Notes under the pieces: generated by a model | Told to the model about the DNA's origin: nothing | Seen by the model: only the letters and a program-made list of their open reading frames with translations | Database searches by the model: none | Made by a program: the position numbers and the translations under genes | NCBI GenBank assembly: GCA_035477215.1 | Contig: DATIKU010000057.1 | Location: forward strand, 1 to 39,288 | DNA from: Spirochaetota bacterium | GTDB taxonomy: Bacteria > Spirochaetota > UBA4802 > UBA5368 | Reading direction: 5' to 3' | DNA length: 39,288 nt | In this document: piece after piece, positions 24,279-32,923 of the stretch | Layout: each line of letters opens with the position of its first letter | Numbering within the stretch: the stretch's first letter is position 1

Positions 24279-24854
24279 TCAATTACAGCAGTGCAAATAC
24301 TCACACGATGCCATTTCTTCCAGCGCGATTTCGATATCATACCTTTCGAACCGCGGCTTTAATTTTTCAACAATATCGATAATATTATCTTTCGTGGCAG
24401 TTTTTCTTCTCGCGGCCAAATCCCTGTCTACGAACAGTATGGTCGCACGCAGCTCAAGATCACTGGCATTATAGTCGCCAAATTCATCAACGACGCGGGA
24501 AATAGCTTTATCAACTTCTGACGAATGAATAAATTCGGCGCCTTTTTCTATTAGCGCATCCGCTCGTTCACCGGGCGAAATAACATAACCCGCGAACTCG
24601 GCAGAATAGTCTTCAACTACAACTCCGCCGATATGGGCTACAAGGTCCAGATCGTGATGCAACTGGGAAGAGAAAGGACCATAGTTATAAAATTCAAATT
24701 CGTACCCGGTAGGAATCTCGAAAAGATCGGTAAGGAAATATACTATCTTCTGTAAAGCGGTTTTTCCGAATTGCGGGCTCTTGGGTGCGAGCCGTCGGGC
24801 CAACTCCGTTATCAGCGCGTATCTGTTCCAGGGAACAAGCGCGTTCGAATCCAT
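24279..24854 (-). CDS. Panacea/DUF4065-like protein
   Basis: A 191-residue protein with the motif GKTALQKIVYFLTDLFEIPTG followed by EFEFYNYGPFSSQL, the signature of SocA/DUF4065-like (Panacea) proteins. That superfamily includes many antitoxins that neutralise diverse toxins. Versions with this exact pattern are, from memory, often found beside HD-domain phosphohydrolases, and the upstream frame here indeed ends in what looks like an HD-phosphohydrolase tail only 22 bp away. A GGAGGG ribosome site supports the start. A regulatory or antitoxin-like partner role is inferred. Confidence 0.68.
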   Translation of the reverse strand: MDSNALVPWNRYALITELARRLAPKSPQFGKTALQKIVYFLTDLFEIPTGYEFEFYNYGPFSSQLHHDLDLVAHIGGVVVEDYSAEFAGYVISPGERADALIEKGAEFIHSSEVDKAISRVVDEFGDYNASDLELRATILFVDRDLAARRKTATKDNIIDIVEKLKPRFERYDIEIALEEMASCEYLHCCN

Positions 24855-24876
24855 GCCACCCTCCGAATGCAGCTAC

Positions 24877-25112
24877 TTATTTGTTAATCGACATGAGCAA
24901 GCGATTCGCGTCGTCCTTTTTTTCCGGCGGTACATACAGCCTGGTCTGGTTGACCGCCGAAAGCCCCTTGACCACCGGCGAGAGGAACGACAGGGGCGTT
25001 AGTTTATCGGTTTTTGCATCAGATTCAGCAATAATCCTGATGTCCGACGAATCATACTTATACCAGGAGTTTTCGGCCTTGTCAACAATTATTGCAAAAT
25101 TACTTAATTTTT
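24877..25112 (-). pseudogene. Out-of-frame tail of the nuclease/HD fusion gene
   Basis: Directly after the early stop of the nuclease gene, another frame continues for about 75 codons with clearly protein-like content (AENSWYKYDSSDIRIIAES, then PLSFLSPVVKGLSAVNQTRL). It ends at 24877, 22 bp before the Panacea-like start. It has no start codon of its own. Adding one base to the five-T run at 25108-25112 (five A on the coding strand) joins it in frame to the upstream gene, giving about 582 residues. The stretch resembles the C-terminal end of COG1078-type HD phosphohydrolases. Confidence 0.62.
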
Positions 25113-26624
25113 GTTTAGCGTCTCGAGCTTTTCAAGATCAGATTGTTCGGGCCTTTCGGGAGTCTCGAAAATACGACGATAATGCTGCCGGGCGAGTAAA
25201 ATCCGTCCATGCTCACCGGCATGCCCCCCTTTAACCAGTCCCATCACCTTGCAGTCGTCCCAATCCAGGTACTCCTGGATACATTCCTCGGTCGGGGGCG
25301 AAAATTTATCGTTGTTAATCGTATCAGCCGATCCGGTTTTTTGTTCCAATGGATATATCAATTCTTCCTTCGCCAGCGCATGGTCATAAAACGGCCTCAG
25401 CCCGGCCATGGAGTCCTTTATTAGCTGGATTCCTTCTCTTTGCATTATGCAGGTGGACCTGGGATAGGGAAACTCAACACCGGCATGAAATTCTATATTG
25501 GAACGCTTATTTCGCATTATATCATACGAGAATCGCATCCACTCGGGCTGGTACTTAACGACCTTGTTCTTCCCATTGTCCAGCATGGTCCTCATATCAA
25601 ACTGGAGAAGAGAAATCATTATTGGAGTACTTTTCTGGCTTGGATAAAACCGCTGATGGATTCGTATAAATGGAATGGCGCCTTTGTCCTTTTTTAGTAC
25701 CGGGTGGTGATTATTCAAGACCCGCAACAGCAATTTCTGATAATTGGAAAATTCCTGATCGAAAACCGCATTGAACAGGTACTTTTTTACGGCATTAGGT
25801 ATTGTCACAGACAACTCGAAGCTGGAATCTCCGATTATAAATGAAACATGGGGATACGAGGTAAATCCAGACTCATCGCCGGAGCCGAGGATACTCAAAT
25901 AATCCCATACGCTCCTCGAGTTTTTTCCCGTGATCGCGCCCCTGCCTTTGGAGTTCGGATCGATACCAATCTCTTTAAGGAATTTTCTATCACTTTTAAT
26001 TTCGCCAATAAGTAGTCCCAACAACCGTTTTGCTTCCCCGTAGGAATAGGGATTGTCGTCATCAAAGTGGATTCCTGAATATTTCGTTATCTTCCCCTGT
26101 TTTAAATACGAATCCTGTCTCATCCTAGCCTCCGCGACCTCGAAATAGCGGACGAATTCCGCCGCCCAGGGATGGTTGTACATCTGCGCACAGCCCCATT
26201 CGTAAATTTTACTCCATGTAATCGAAAACGTATTGGCCACACTCGCTGCATCAAAATGCTCCGTATCGATAACCAGTAAGTAGATCGTGGAATAGCCATG
26301 ACGGGCGATTGTCCTCACATGGCGGTTCAGCTGGTCTTTCGACACCTGGCTGGCTACCTTGCTTTCAACGGCGAGTATCCAATCGTCGTCCGTGTAAATA
26401 CAGGCATCGGGCAATCCTTTGCGTGTGGATTCGTCTTCGGGTAGTTCATCGATTCCGGGAATACTCTGTTCAATTGTTTTCAACGTCCCTTTGGGGTTCA
26501 ACCGACCGGAGGTAACAAACCTTAAAAATGATCGTAAAAGCTTTTGATCGTGATGCAGGCTCGAAAAAAGGGCATGGGTCAGCTTGTTTTCGGGCTGGGT
26601 GTATTGATCGAAAGTATTCCTCAT
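25104..26624 (-). CDS. PD-(D/E)XK nuclease with HD-phosphohydrolase-like tail, frameshifted at its end
   Basis: A 506-residue protein. The N-terminal domain has a PD-(D/E)XK nuclease core: Pro72-Asp73, Glu87-Ser-Lys89 and Gln98 in a KDQLNRH helix, the layout of defence-island nucleases. Residues to about 425 are consistent with one restriction-type protein. From about 445 the sequence changes to ECIQEYLDWDDCKVMGLVK, GEHGRILLARQHYRRIFETPE, which resembles the C-terminus of HD-domain phosphohydrolases (from memory of the family). The frame stops at TAA 25104, but one base added in the adjacent homopolymer extends it to 24877. Either a nuclease gene landed in an HD gene or the two were fused by deletion. 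The local DNA is AT-rich relative to the R-M genes. Confidence 0.68.
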   Translation of the reverse strand: MRNTFDQYTQPENKLTHALFSSLHHDQKLLRSFLRFVTSGRLNPKGTLKTIEQSIPGIDELPEDESTRKGLPDACIYTDDDWILAVESKVASQVSKDQLNRHVRTIARHGYSTIYLLVIDTEHFDAASVANTFSITWSKIYEWGCAQMYNHPWAAEFVRYFEVAEARMRQDSYLKQGKITKYSGIHFDDDNPYSYGEAKRLLGLLIGEIKSDRKFLKEIGIDPNSKGRGAITGKNSRSVWDYLSILGSGDESGFTSYPHVSFIIGDSSFELSVTIPNAVKKYLFNAVFDQEFSNYQKLLLRVLNNHHPVLKKDKGAIPFIRIHQRFYPSQKSTPIMISLLQFDMRTMLDNGKNKVVKYQPEWMRFSYDIMRNKRSNIEFHAGVEFPYPRSTCIMQREGIQLIKDSMAGLRPFYDHALAKEELIYPLEQKTGSADTINNDKFSPPTEECIQEYLDWDDCKVMGLVKGGHAGEHGRILLARQHYRRIFETPERPEQSDLEKLETLNKN

Positions 26625-26679
26625 TGTTTGATAAATTGTAATGCTATTAATGAATATTCTTATAGATCAATCGCATAAA

Positions 26680-26718
26680 AATCAGGAGACGGCTGTATGG
26701 AACATGAATCTCCTGATT
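26680..26718. other. Stem-loop with 10-bp arms
   Basis: AATCAGGAGA (26680-26689) pairs perfectly with TCTCCTGATT (26709-26718) around 19 nt, about 55 bp upstream of the nuclease start and beyond the 3' end of the small membrane-protein gene. It may end transcription of the R-M operon or act in the nuclease leader. Confidence 0.45.
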
Positions 26719-26815
26719 CCATCTGCAATAATTCACTCCGAGAAGAAAACAAGGATTGTCCCGAGAGTCCATAAACACACAAGGATTTTATCCCTGACTT
26801 TTTCGGCTTGAGAAG

Positions 26816-26837
26816 TTCCTCCAAAAGTTTGGAGGGA
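26816..26837 (-). terminator. Tight hairpin after the R-M operon
   Basis: A 10-bp stem (26816-26825 with 26828-26837, including one G-T pair) with almost no loop lies 24 bp after the stop of the last small membrane-protein gene. It is a likely transcript end, though followed by only a few T residues. Confidence 0.45.
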
Positions 26838-26861
26838 CCAGTTGTTCAAAGCGATAAACAT

Positions 26862-27227
26862 CTACCCTATGGTAGCCAAGCCATCACCGATTTTACTAAA
26901 TAATTTCGGCAGTTTATATAAATATGAATCAGCAATACATGACAATGAAGCGATAGCCCCAACAGGAGATAAACCCATTATTAACAATCGTATAACCCTA
27001 TAGACTGACGATCTCTCTGCCATAAGTATCTTTCCGATCTTCTCCCGGGTTTCTTTATCAGGAATTAATTTTTCGAAATATTTACCATAGTCCTTCGTTT
27101 GTTGTTTCCTTAACTGAAATTCCCTGCTTACTAAATTCAGCTTATTGGCAACAGCTTCGTATACACATAACCCAGCAAAGACGGAAGAACATACCACAAG
27201 GGTCAATGTGGCCAATACTTTCTCCAT
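26862..27227 (-). CDS. Small two-TM protein at the end of the R-M operon
   Basis: A 121-residue protein with an N-terminal transmembrane helix (about 4-24), a charged helical middle (KLNLVSREFQLRKQQTKDYG to about 72) and a second hydrophobic helix (about 80-103). A GAGGAG ribosome site supports the start. It begins 23 bp after the M48 gene, so it could be co-transcribed with the R-M operon. The DNA is AT-richer than hsdR. No family was recognised; a membrane role in defence is only a guess from position. Confidence 0.6.
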   Translation of the reverse strand: MEKVLATLTLVVCSSVFAGLCVYEAVANKLNLVSREFQLRKQQTKDYGKYFEKLIPDKETREKIGKILMAERSSVYRVIRLLIMGLSPVGAIASLSCIADSYLYKLPKLFSKIGDGLATIG

Positions 27228-27250
27228 GGCTCCTCACATACTCCCGGATA

Positions 27251-27967
27251 TCAATACCCCCACTCCTCATGCCGCACCGGCAGTCTGTTCAGCTGGTCCC
27301 GGTGGAACTTCCATTTCGGCATGAACTTTTCCATAATGGCCACGAAGCGCTCATTGTGGGTGGGTTCGATGAGGTGCGCCATCTCGTGCACCAGGATGTA
27401 CTCGAGGCACTCCGGCGGTTTCTTTGCGAGGTCGGTGTTGAGGCGGACGTGGCCGGCTTTCGGATTGCAGCTGCCCCAGCGTGTTTTCATGTGCTGGATG
27501 AAGACCTTTTTCACCTTCACGCCAAGGCGGGGCTCCCATCGGGCGAGAAGCTCGGGGAGGGCCGCCCTGATCTGGTCCCTGAGCCACTGGGACACTATGG
27601 CGTCCCTCGCGTCATCCCCGGTTCCCGGACGCACGTAGAGCTTCATGGAACGGTGCCCGAGCTCCACGCGGGGAGGGGCATCCTCCTCGACCACGGTGAG
27701 GAGATACCGCTTCCCCCAGACATAGTGGCTTTCCCTGTCGATGAACTCCCGGGGTGTTTCCCGCTCCTGTTCCCGCAGCTTTTTCCGCTGCCGCTTGATC
27801 CATGCGAGCTTCGAGATTGCATAGACGCGGATGGTGTCGAGATTCATGTGTGACGGCGCTGAAATCCGCACCTTCCCGTCCGGCGGGTAGACGCTCAGGT
27901 GGACGTTCTTTATCTTCTTGAAGACGACGTCCGCGTCGAATTCCCCCAGGTCGATTCTCCGCCCCAT
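27251..27967 (-). CDS. YgjP/SprT-like (M48-type) zinc metallopeptidase
   Basis: A 238-residue protein of the YgjP/DUF45 family. The zinc site HEMAH at 194-198 and the third ligand His204 (EPTHNERF) are present, preceded by the family motif TRWGSC at 162-167. These proteins are often encoded next to type I hsdR genes. The start shares one base with the hsdR stop (TGATG), so translation is coupled. Its role in R-M is not established; turnover of the restriction subunit is a reasonable hypothesis. Confidence 0.9.
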   Translation of the reverse strand: MGRRIDLGEFDADVVFKKIKNVHLSVYPPDGKVRISAPSHMNLDTIRVYAISKLAWIKRQRKKLREQERETPREFIDRESHYVWGKRYLLTVVEEDAPPRVELGHRSMKLYVRPGTGDDARDAIVSQWLRDQIRAALPELLARWEPRLGVKVKKVFIQHMKTRWGSCNPKAGHVRLNTDLAKKPPECLEYILVHEMAHLIEPTHNERFVAIMEKFMPKWKFHRDQLNRLPVRHEEWGY

Positions 27968-30900
27968 CAGTACTCCGCCTGTGCCTTGACGACAAGGAAG
28001 ATCCGCTCCACCTGCTGTTCGTCCTGGAGGACTTCATAGAGGGCGCGCTTTATCGCCTGCTCGCGCGTCTGGACGCCGCGCCATCCATCGGGCCTGTTGT
28101 CCTTTACCGCCTTATCAAGCTTGATTGCCAGATCCAGCCTTGGATCAACGAGGCCGCCCTTACCCTCGGCGACTTTGGAGCTCTCCGGTTTCAGGTTGTT
28201 GTAGATCGCCCGCAGGGCCTGGCTTTTCTTTAAGGGTTCCGGTGTATCGTCGCTGTGGCCGGCATCGACCTTTTTCGCGAGCTCCGCGATCTGTTTGAGG
28301 TATTCCTCGTACTCCACTGCCTTCGCCTTGCGGGCCGCGATGATCTCGTTCAGGAGCGCCGACATCTTCTCGTAGTAGGCCGGGTCGTTCAGGTGCTCCC
28401 TGACGATCTTCTTCCGGACGTTGTTCTCGATGGTCTCGGCGATGGCGTTCTTGTCGCCCTTCAGGCCCCCGAGGCTGGAGGTGATGGCGTTGGCGATGCC
28501 GGTCTTCACGATGAGATCCCAAAGACCCATGTTGTCGAAGGGCGATATCTTCCTCGGCTCCTCCGCCTCGATATAGGTATCGATGAGGTGGCGCATATCG
28601 GCCTCGTAGGCCTTCAGGTCGATACTCTCGCCGCTTGCCTTCCGGATGATCTCCCGGAGGTTCAGGTACTCTTCCAGCTCCTTCTTGATGCGGGCGATAT
28701 CGTCCCGGTCATACCCGGCGGGCTCCAGTTCGTCGGCGATGGCGGCGTAGGCGCGCACAAGGGCCACGGTCGACCTGTACAGGGTCTCCCGCCGGGGCTC
28801 GTGCTCTTTCAAATCATCCGGGATCTCGGTGTTGCCGCAGAAGTAGTGGATGTGCTCCAGCTCGCCCCCGGGCGGCTCCACGGGCTCACAGAGGAGCGCG
28901 AGCGACTCCAGTGCGCCGTCGAGGCGCTCCCTGCCTTTCCGGAGGCGGTCCTGAATCATCACCTCGGGATCGGCCCCGCCCGCGCTATGGTCCAGCTCCG
29001 AGGTGTAGACGGCGATGGCGTTCTCGACTTTGTTGAAGAGGTCCTTGTAGTCGACGATATGGCCGAACTCCTTGTCCTCGCCGTCCAAACGGTTGACCCG
29101 GCAGATGGCCTGAAAGAGTCCGTGGTCCTGCATCGACTTGTCGATGTAAAGATAGGTGCAGGGCGGCGCGTCGAAGCCGGTGAGGAGCTTGTCGACCACC
29201 ACCAGAAGCTTCATGTTCGCCGGCTCTTTCGTGAAAAGCTCCTTCGCCCGGTCTTCGTAGACCTCGGTCTTCGTCTTGCCGCCTTTGGCGACGACACCTT
29301 CCAGAAGCTCGGTGTAGGTAGTGTAGATGAATTCCCTGTCCGTCTCGGTGTTCGCCCCGGTGTCTTCCTTCGTAATGTCCTGGGCATTGGGATTGTAGGA
29401 GGTCACAATGGCGCACTTTCCCGCGAAGGGCGTCTTCTGGAACATGGCGAAGTACTTGCACGCCTCGTAGATGCTCGACGCCACCAGGATGGCATTCCCC
29501 CGGTCATTGGAAAGCCGCGGCTTCATGCTGAAGTCGAAGACGATGTCGGCCACCACGCGCTCCATGCGGGACTTCGAACTGAGGACTGTCTGCAGGGTAC
29601 CCCACTTCTTTTTCAGCTCTTCCCTCTGCCAGTCGTTGAGGCCCCGGGTCTTCGCCTCGAACCATGCGTCGATCTTCTCCTTCGAGCCGAGTTTCTGGTC
29701 GATGTCCCGCGCCTCGTACACCAGGTCGAGGACCACGCCGTCTTCCACGCCCTCGCTGAACTTGTAGGTGTGGATGTAGCCGCCGAACACCTCCAGGCTG
29801 GTGGCCCTGTCCCTCGTTAGGAGCGGCGTGCCGGTAAAACCGATGAAGACCGCGTTGGGCATGATCGCCTTCATGGCCCGGTGAAGCTTGCCGCTCTGGG
29901 TGCGGTGGCACTCGTCCACGAAGACGAAGACCTCGCCCACGGTCGCGCTCGGCCGCGCTTCCAGGTCCTTTATGAAGGTGTCGAAATCGTCCACGTCCTT
30001 CCTTCCGAACTTGTGAATGAGCGAACAGAGGAGCCGCGGCTTCGCCTTCCCAAGCCGGGTGACGAGATCGCGGCCGCTCGAGGTGCGCACAATCTCCTCG
30101 CCCGCGTCGCCGAAGACGCGCTCTATCTGCTTGTCCAGCTCGTCGCGGTCGGTGATGACGGCCACCCGGGCATGGGGGTTGTTCTCTAGTATCCACTTCG
30201 CCAGGAGCACCATGACGATGCTCTTGCCGCTCCCCTGGGTGTGCCAGATGATGCCGCTCTTGTGCTCCCGCACGTGCTTCTGCGCCGCCTTGATGCCGAA
30301 GTACTGGTGCACCCGCGGCAGTTTCTTGATGCCCCCGTCGTAGAGCACGAAGTCGCGCATGAGCTCGATGAGGCGCTCCTTTGAGCACATCTTGAGGAGG
30401 TACTTGTCGAGCTTGTAGCGGCTGTCATCCGCCTCGTCCTCCTTCCAGGCGAGGAAGTACTTCTCCGGCGTGCCGATTGAACCATACCGCAGTCCCTCGG
30501 AGTCGTTCCCGGCGAAGACGAACTGCACGGTGCTGTAGAACCACTCGTTGAACTCGGGCTTCTGGTTGGAGATGCTCTGCCGGATCCCCTCCCCTATGGA
30601 AACACCGCTTCGCTTGAGCTCCAGGACCGCGACGGCGATGCCGTTGACGTAGAGGACGATGTCGGGCCGCCGCTCGTGGTTTCCCCGGAGAGTCACCTCC
30701 TCGGCGATGGAGAAATCGTTCTTCCGCGGGTTCTCCCAGTCGATCAGGCGTACGGTTTCCGTAACCGTGCCCGCCTCGATCTTAACCGGTACGCCGTAAC
30801 GCAGGAGGGAATAAACGGCCCTGTTGTTTCCATAGAGGCCCCGGCCGTGGTTGTCCGCCTCCCCGTGCAGAACGTACAGGGCCCTGCTGATATGGTCTCT

Positions 30901-31065
30901 CGTATAGCCGCTTTTCGCGAGCCAAGACGACAGCAGGTCTTCCTCTATGTTGCTGTTCAAATCCCGGCACCCCCAGTTCCCCAGGTAGTCGTAACCCAGT
31001 TCGTCCCGAAAGAGGGCGCTGACGCGGTTCTGTGTAGCGCGTTCCGGCTTGCCTATGTCGCTCAC
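27967..31065 (-). CDS. hsdR: Type I restriction endonuclease subunit R
   Basis: A 1032-residue motor/nuclease subunit that translocates DNA with ATP and cuts far from the recognition site. The N-terminal nuclease has a PD-(D/E)XK core (Pro134-Asp135 and Glu149-Leu-Lys151). The helicase motor has Walker A HTQGSGKS (275-282), DECHR (384-388) and GFTGTPL, followed by the C-terminal part that binds the methylase. The chosen start is GTG 31065, with a GGAGGTG ribosome site 5 nt away; the open frame extends farther upstream but only through the preceding gene. The GTG overlaps the stop of the winged-helix fragment (GTGA). Its stop overlaps the metallopeptidase start. Confidence 0.95.
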   Translation of the reverse strand: MSDIGKPERATQNRVSALFRDELGYDYLGNWGCRDLNSNIEEDLLSSWLAKSGYTRDHISRALYVLHGEADNHGRGLYGNNRAVYSLLRYGVPVKIEAGTVTETVRLIDWENPRKNDFSIAEEVTLRGNHERRPDIVLYVNGIAVAVLELKRSGVSIGEGIRQSISNQKPEFNEWFYSTVQFVFAGNDSEGLRYGSIGTPEKYFLAWKEDEADDSRYKLDKYLLKMCSKERLIELMRDFVLYDGGIKKLPRVHQYFGIKAAQKHVREHKSGIIWHTQGSGKSIVMVLLAKWILENNPHARVAVITDRDELDKQIERVFGDAGEEIVRTSSGRDLVTRLGKAKPRLLCSLIHKFGRKDVDDFDTFIKDLEARPSATVGEVFVFVDECHRTQSGKLHRAMKAIMPNAVFIGFTGTPLLTRDRATSLEVFGGYIHTYKFSEGVEDGVVLDLVYEARDIDQKLGSKEKIDAWFEAKTRGLNDWQREELKKKWGTLQTVLSSKSRMERVVADIVFDFSMKPRLSNDRGNAILVASSIYEACKYFAMFQKTPFAGKCAIVTSYNPNAQDITKEDTGANTETDREFIYTTYTELLEGVVAKGGKTKTEVYEDRAKELFTKEPANMKLLVVVDKLLTGFDAPPCTYLYIDKSMQDHGLFQAICRVNRLDGEDKEFGHIVDYKDLFNKVENAIAVYTSELDHSAGGADPEVMIQDRLRKGRERLDGALESLALLCEPVEPPGGELEHIHYFCGNTEIPDDLKEHEPRRETLYRSTVALVRAYAAIADELEPAGYDRDDIARIKKELEEYLNLREIIRKASGESIDLKAYEADMRHLIDTYIEAEEPRKISPFDNMGLWDLIVKTGIANAITSSLGGLKGDKNAIAETIENNVRKKIVREHLNDPAYYEKMSALLNEIIAARKAKAVEYEEYLKQIAELAKKVDAGHSDDTPEPLKKSQALRAIYNNLKPESSKVAEGKGGLVDPRLDLAIKLDKAVKDNRPDGWRGVQTREQAIKRALYEVLQDEQQVERIFLVVKAQAEY

Positions 31066-31388
31066 TGTATCACCTCCCAGCGACTTCCCTTCTGCGGTCC
31101 GACAAAACGAAGTCTGCCATCCTTGACAAGTTTTGAACTGGCACGTTCCACCGCTCTCAGTGACTTGCCGATCGCCTCCGCGGTTTCTGCCAGGGTCGCA
31201 TGTGGATGTCCTGACAGGCATTCAAGGATTTTAACGGGTGTTTTTACCGTCGTTTTCACCGGCGCTTCTACCGTCGTTTCCACCGGCGTTTCCACCGCCG
31301 TCTTGTAGCTGAACTCCACCCAGAGGCCCGCGTGATCGTATCTGATATCCGGTTCTTTCGTGCCCGATTCCCTGCAGGCCGTGATCAT
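31062..31388 (-). CDS. Winged-helix fragment of a second ATP-binding regulator
   Basis: A 108-residue protein that begins where full-length members of the AlbA_2/HATPase_c_4 regulator family reach their last third. Its opening CRESGTKEPDIRYDHAGLWV aligns with CVAAGLNEPEFRLTDGF of the neighbouring 499-residue protein. A Pro-Val-Lys/Thr repeat linker and a winged-helix domain (ILECLSGHPHATLAETAEAIG) follow. It looks like the retained C-terminus of a lost paralogue. However, it has clean ATGA overlap with the upstream gene and GTGA overlap with hsdR, so it is still translated and may act as a stand-alone DNA-binding regulator or a translational coupler for hsdR. Confidence 0.75.
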   Translation of the reverse strand: MITACRESGTKEPDIRYDHAGLWVEFSYKTAVETPVETTVEAPVKTTVKTPVKILECLSGHPHATLAETAEAIGKSLRAVERASSKLVKDGRLRFVGPQKGSRWEVIQ

Positions 31389-32884
31389 TTTTTGCCTTTT
31401 CCAGTGCTCATCGATTTCAGCAGACCCTTACCTTTTTTTGTAAGGCGGTATTTCTGCAACCTGCTATTCGGCTTGTCCGGAATGGTCATTTCAATGAGAT
31501 TCGCCTCAAGCGCCGGGACAAGGTATGCTTCTCGAAAGTGGTCTTCATGGCGCAGTCCGAGGACTTTCTGCATCTCGGTTCGCTTCATCTCTCCTTCAAT
31601 AATCACGAGCAGTTTCTTGACTTCCCCGGTGACTTCCCCGGTGACTTCCCCGGTGACTTCGGATGTTATTAATTCATGCTTTCGCCAGATGACCGCGACA
31701 AATCCATCGGTCAGTCTGAATTCCGGTTCATTCAAACCTGCTGCAACGCATCGGGAAATCATATCGCGGATGCCAGTCCCCATGCGCTCAATATATTTGG
31801 CAAGGTAGAGCGGCTCGGCAAGCAGGGGATTACCGGGCACCGAACCGTGCGGCTGCCTCAGTTTCTCCAGCGTCAGCGAAGGAGGCAGCGTACCCGGGTT
31901 CCACACCTCCAGCCGGTCGGCAAACAGCATCACCTGGACGCTGCCGGTGCTTGTATAATCGCGGTGCGCGATGGCGTTCACGACCGCCTCACGTACTACT
32001 TCCGGAGGTATTTCATAGGCCACAGGGGCCTGTATGCTTTTCGCGCGTGTGCCGACGGCAAGGTTGATCTTTGAAAGGACAAAATCAACAGCCTGGTCCG
32101 CCAGTTCGAAAACCGTTCCCTTATAGACCTGATATGAAGGAATCGGTTTAGTTTCTTGCGTGCCGTGGAAATGAGCGCACTTTACTTCGGATGAAATCAG
32201 GAATCGCTGGGGACGCTTTCCGAAGAGCAGAACAGACGCGTTAGTGAGACGCCCCTCGTCAAGTAGATTGAGGTGCGTTAACAGCTCATCCGGCGGGGCT
32301 TCTTCCTGTAACGGGAATCCCCGCGATCGGCGGGCAATGCCGATGAAGCGTGACATGGCCGCGCCGTCCAGATCGGCCAGAGTCGCTTTCAGACAAGGGG
32401 CCGCGTCGAACGGCCCCGAACGTATCAGCTCATTCTTCGTGAGATATTCAACAAGAGCGGCATAGAGATGGGAAACCAGCTCCGGGGTGCTGGCAAAGCG
32501 CCGGCGAATAAGTTCATTCCCCGCTTTTCCTATGAGCGCCCGCATTTTAGCGTGCTTGATCGAATCATCCGTTCCCTTGACGAATATCAGGCGGTGCTTG
32601 CCCAGCTTTCCGGCAAGCGCGAACTCGCGTTCGGTGGGTGAAACGCCTTCGGCGTCCTCGAAACCATACTGCTCGCCGAACAGTCCCACGTAAATGTCGC
32701 ACTTTTCCACTTCATGCAGATACACCTCGTCGGCCCTGCGGTCCGCGGCGGGGACGTCCTCGAACAGGAAGGGGTCGAAGAAACGACGCATCAGGGCGTC
32801 GCCTCGCAGGTAATCGCGAAGCGCCGCCCGTTCATCGGCAAACTCCTTCTGCACGCTGCTGATGAATATACGTATCGTTTTCAT
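31385..32884 (-). CDS. DUF4062 (TIR-like) / HATPase_c_4 / winged-helix regulator
   Basis: A 499-residue protein. Residues 1-110 are a DUF4062 domain (RIFISSVQKEFADERAALRD, then CDIYVGLFGEQYG), a TIR-related alpha/beta fold common at the front of defence NTPases. The middle (about 165-400) contains the HATPase_c_4 ATP-binding domain with VREAVVNAIAHRDY and LEVWNPGTLP. A linker with EVTG repeated three times is followed by a C-terminal winged helix. The linker repeats are also exact in DNA: three copies of a 12-bp unit at 31619-31654. The gene lies 39 bp after the NucS-like gene. A sensor or regulator role in the defence operon is inferred. Confidence 0.85.
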   Translation of the reverse strand: MKTIRIFISSVQKEFADERAALRDYLRGDALMRRFFDPFLFEDVPAADRRADEVYLHEVEKCDIYVGLFGEQYGFEDAEGVSPTEREFALAGKLGKHRLIFVKGTDDSIKHAKMRALIGKAGNELIRRRFASTPELVSHLYAALVEYLTKNELIRSGPFDAAPCLKATLADLDGAAMSRFIGIARRSRGFPLQEEAPPDELLTHLNLLDEGRLTNASVLLFGKRPQRFLISSEVKCAHFHGTQETKPIPSYQVYKGTVFELADQAVDFVLSKINLAVGTRAKSIQAPVAYEIPPEVVREAVVNAIAHRDYTSTGSVQVMLFADRLEVWNPGTLPPSLTLEKLRQPHGSVPGNPLLAEPLYLAKYIERMGTGIRDMISRCVAAGLNEPEFRLTDGFVAVIWRKHELITSEVTGEVTGEVTGEVKKLLVIIEGEMKRTEMQKVLGLRHEDHFREAYLVPALEANLIEMTIPDKPNSRLQKYRLTKKGKGLLKSMSTGKGKK

Positions 32885-32923
32885 GAGAACTGAATGCTCC
32901 CGCCTGAAATGTTTGCCTTCATA

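Noticed and set aside
28255-29820. 521-codon plus-strand frame opposite hsdR
   Set aside because: It is antisense to the motor domain, whose Walker and DECH motifs are intact on the minus strand; the frame lacks protein-like features.
31246-31304. Tandem-repeat block that could be mistaken for a CRISPR array
   Set aside because: The units are about 12-24 bp, directly adjacent, in frame inside a coding linker, and have no unique spacers.
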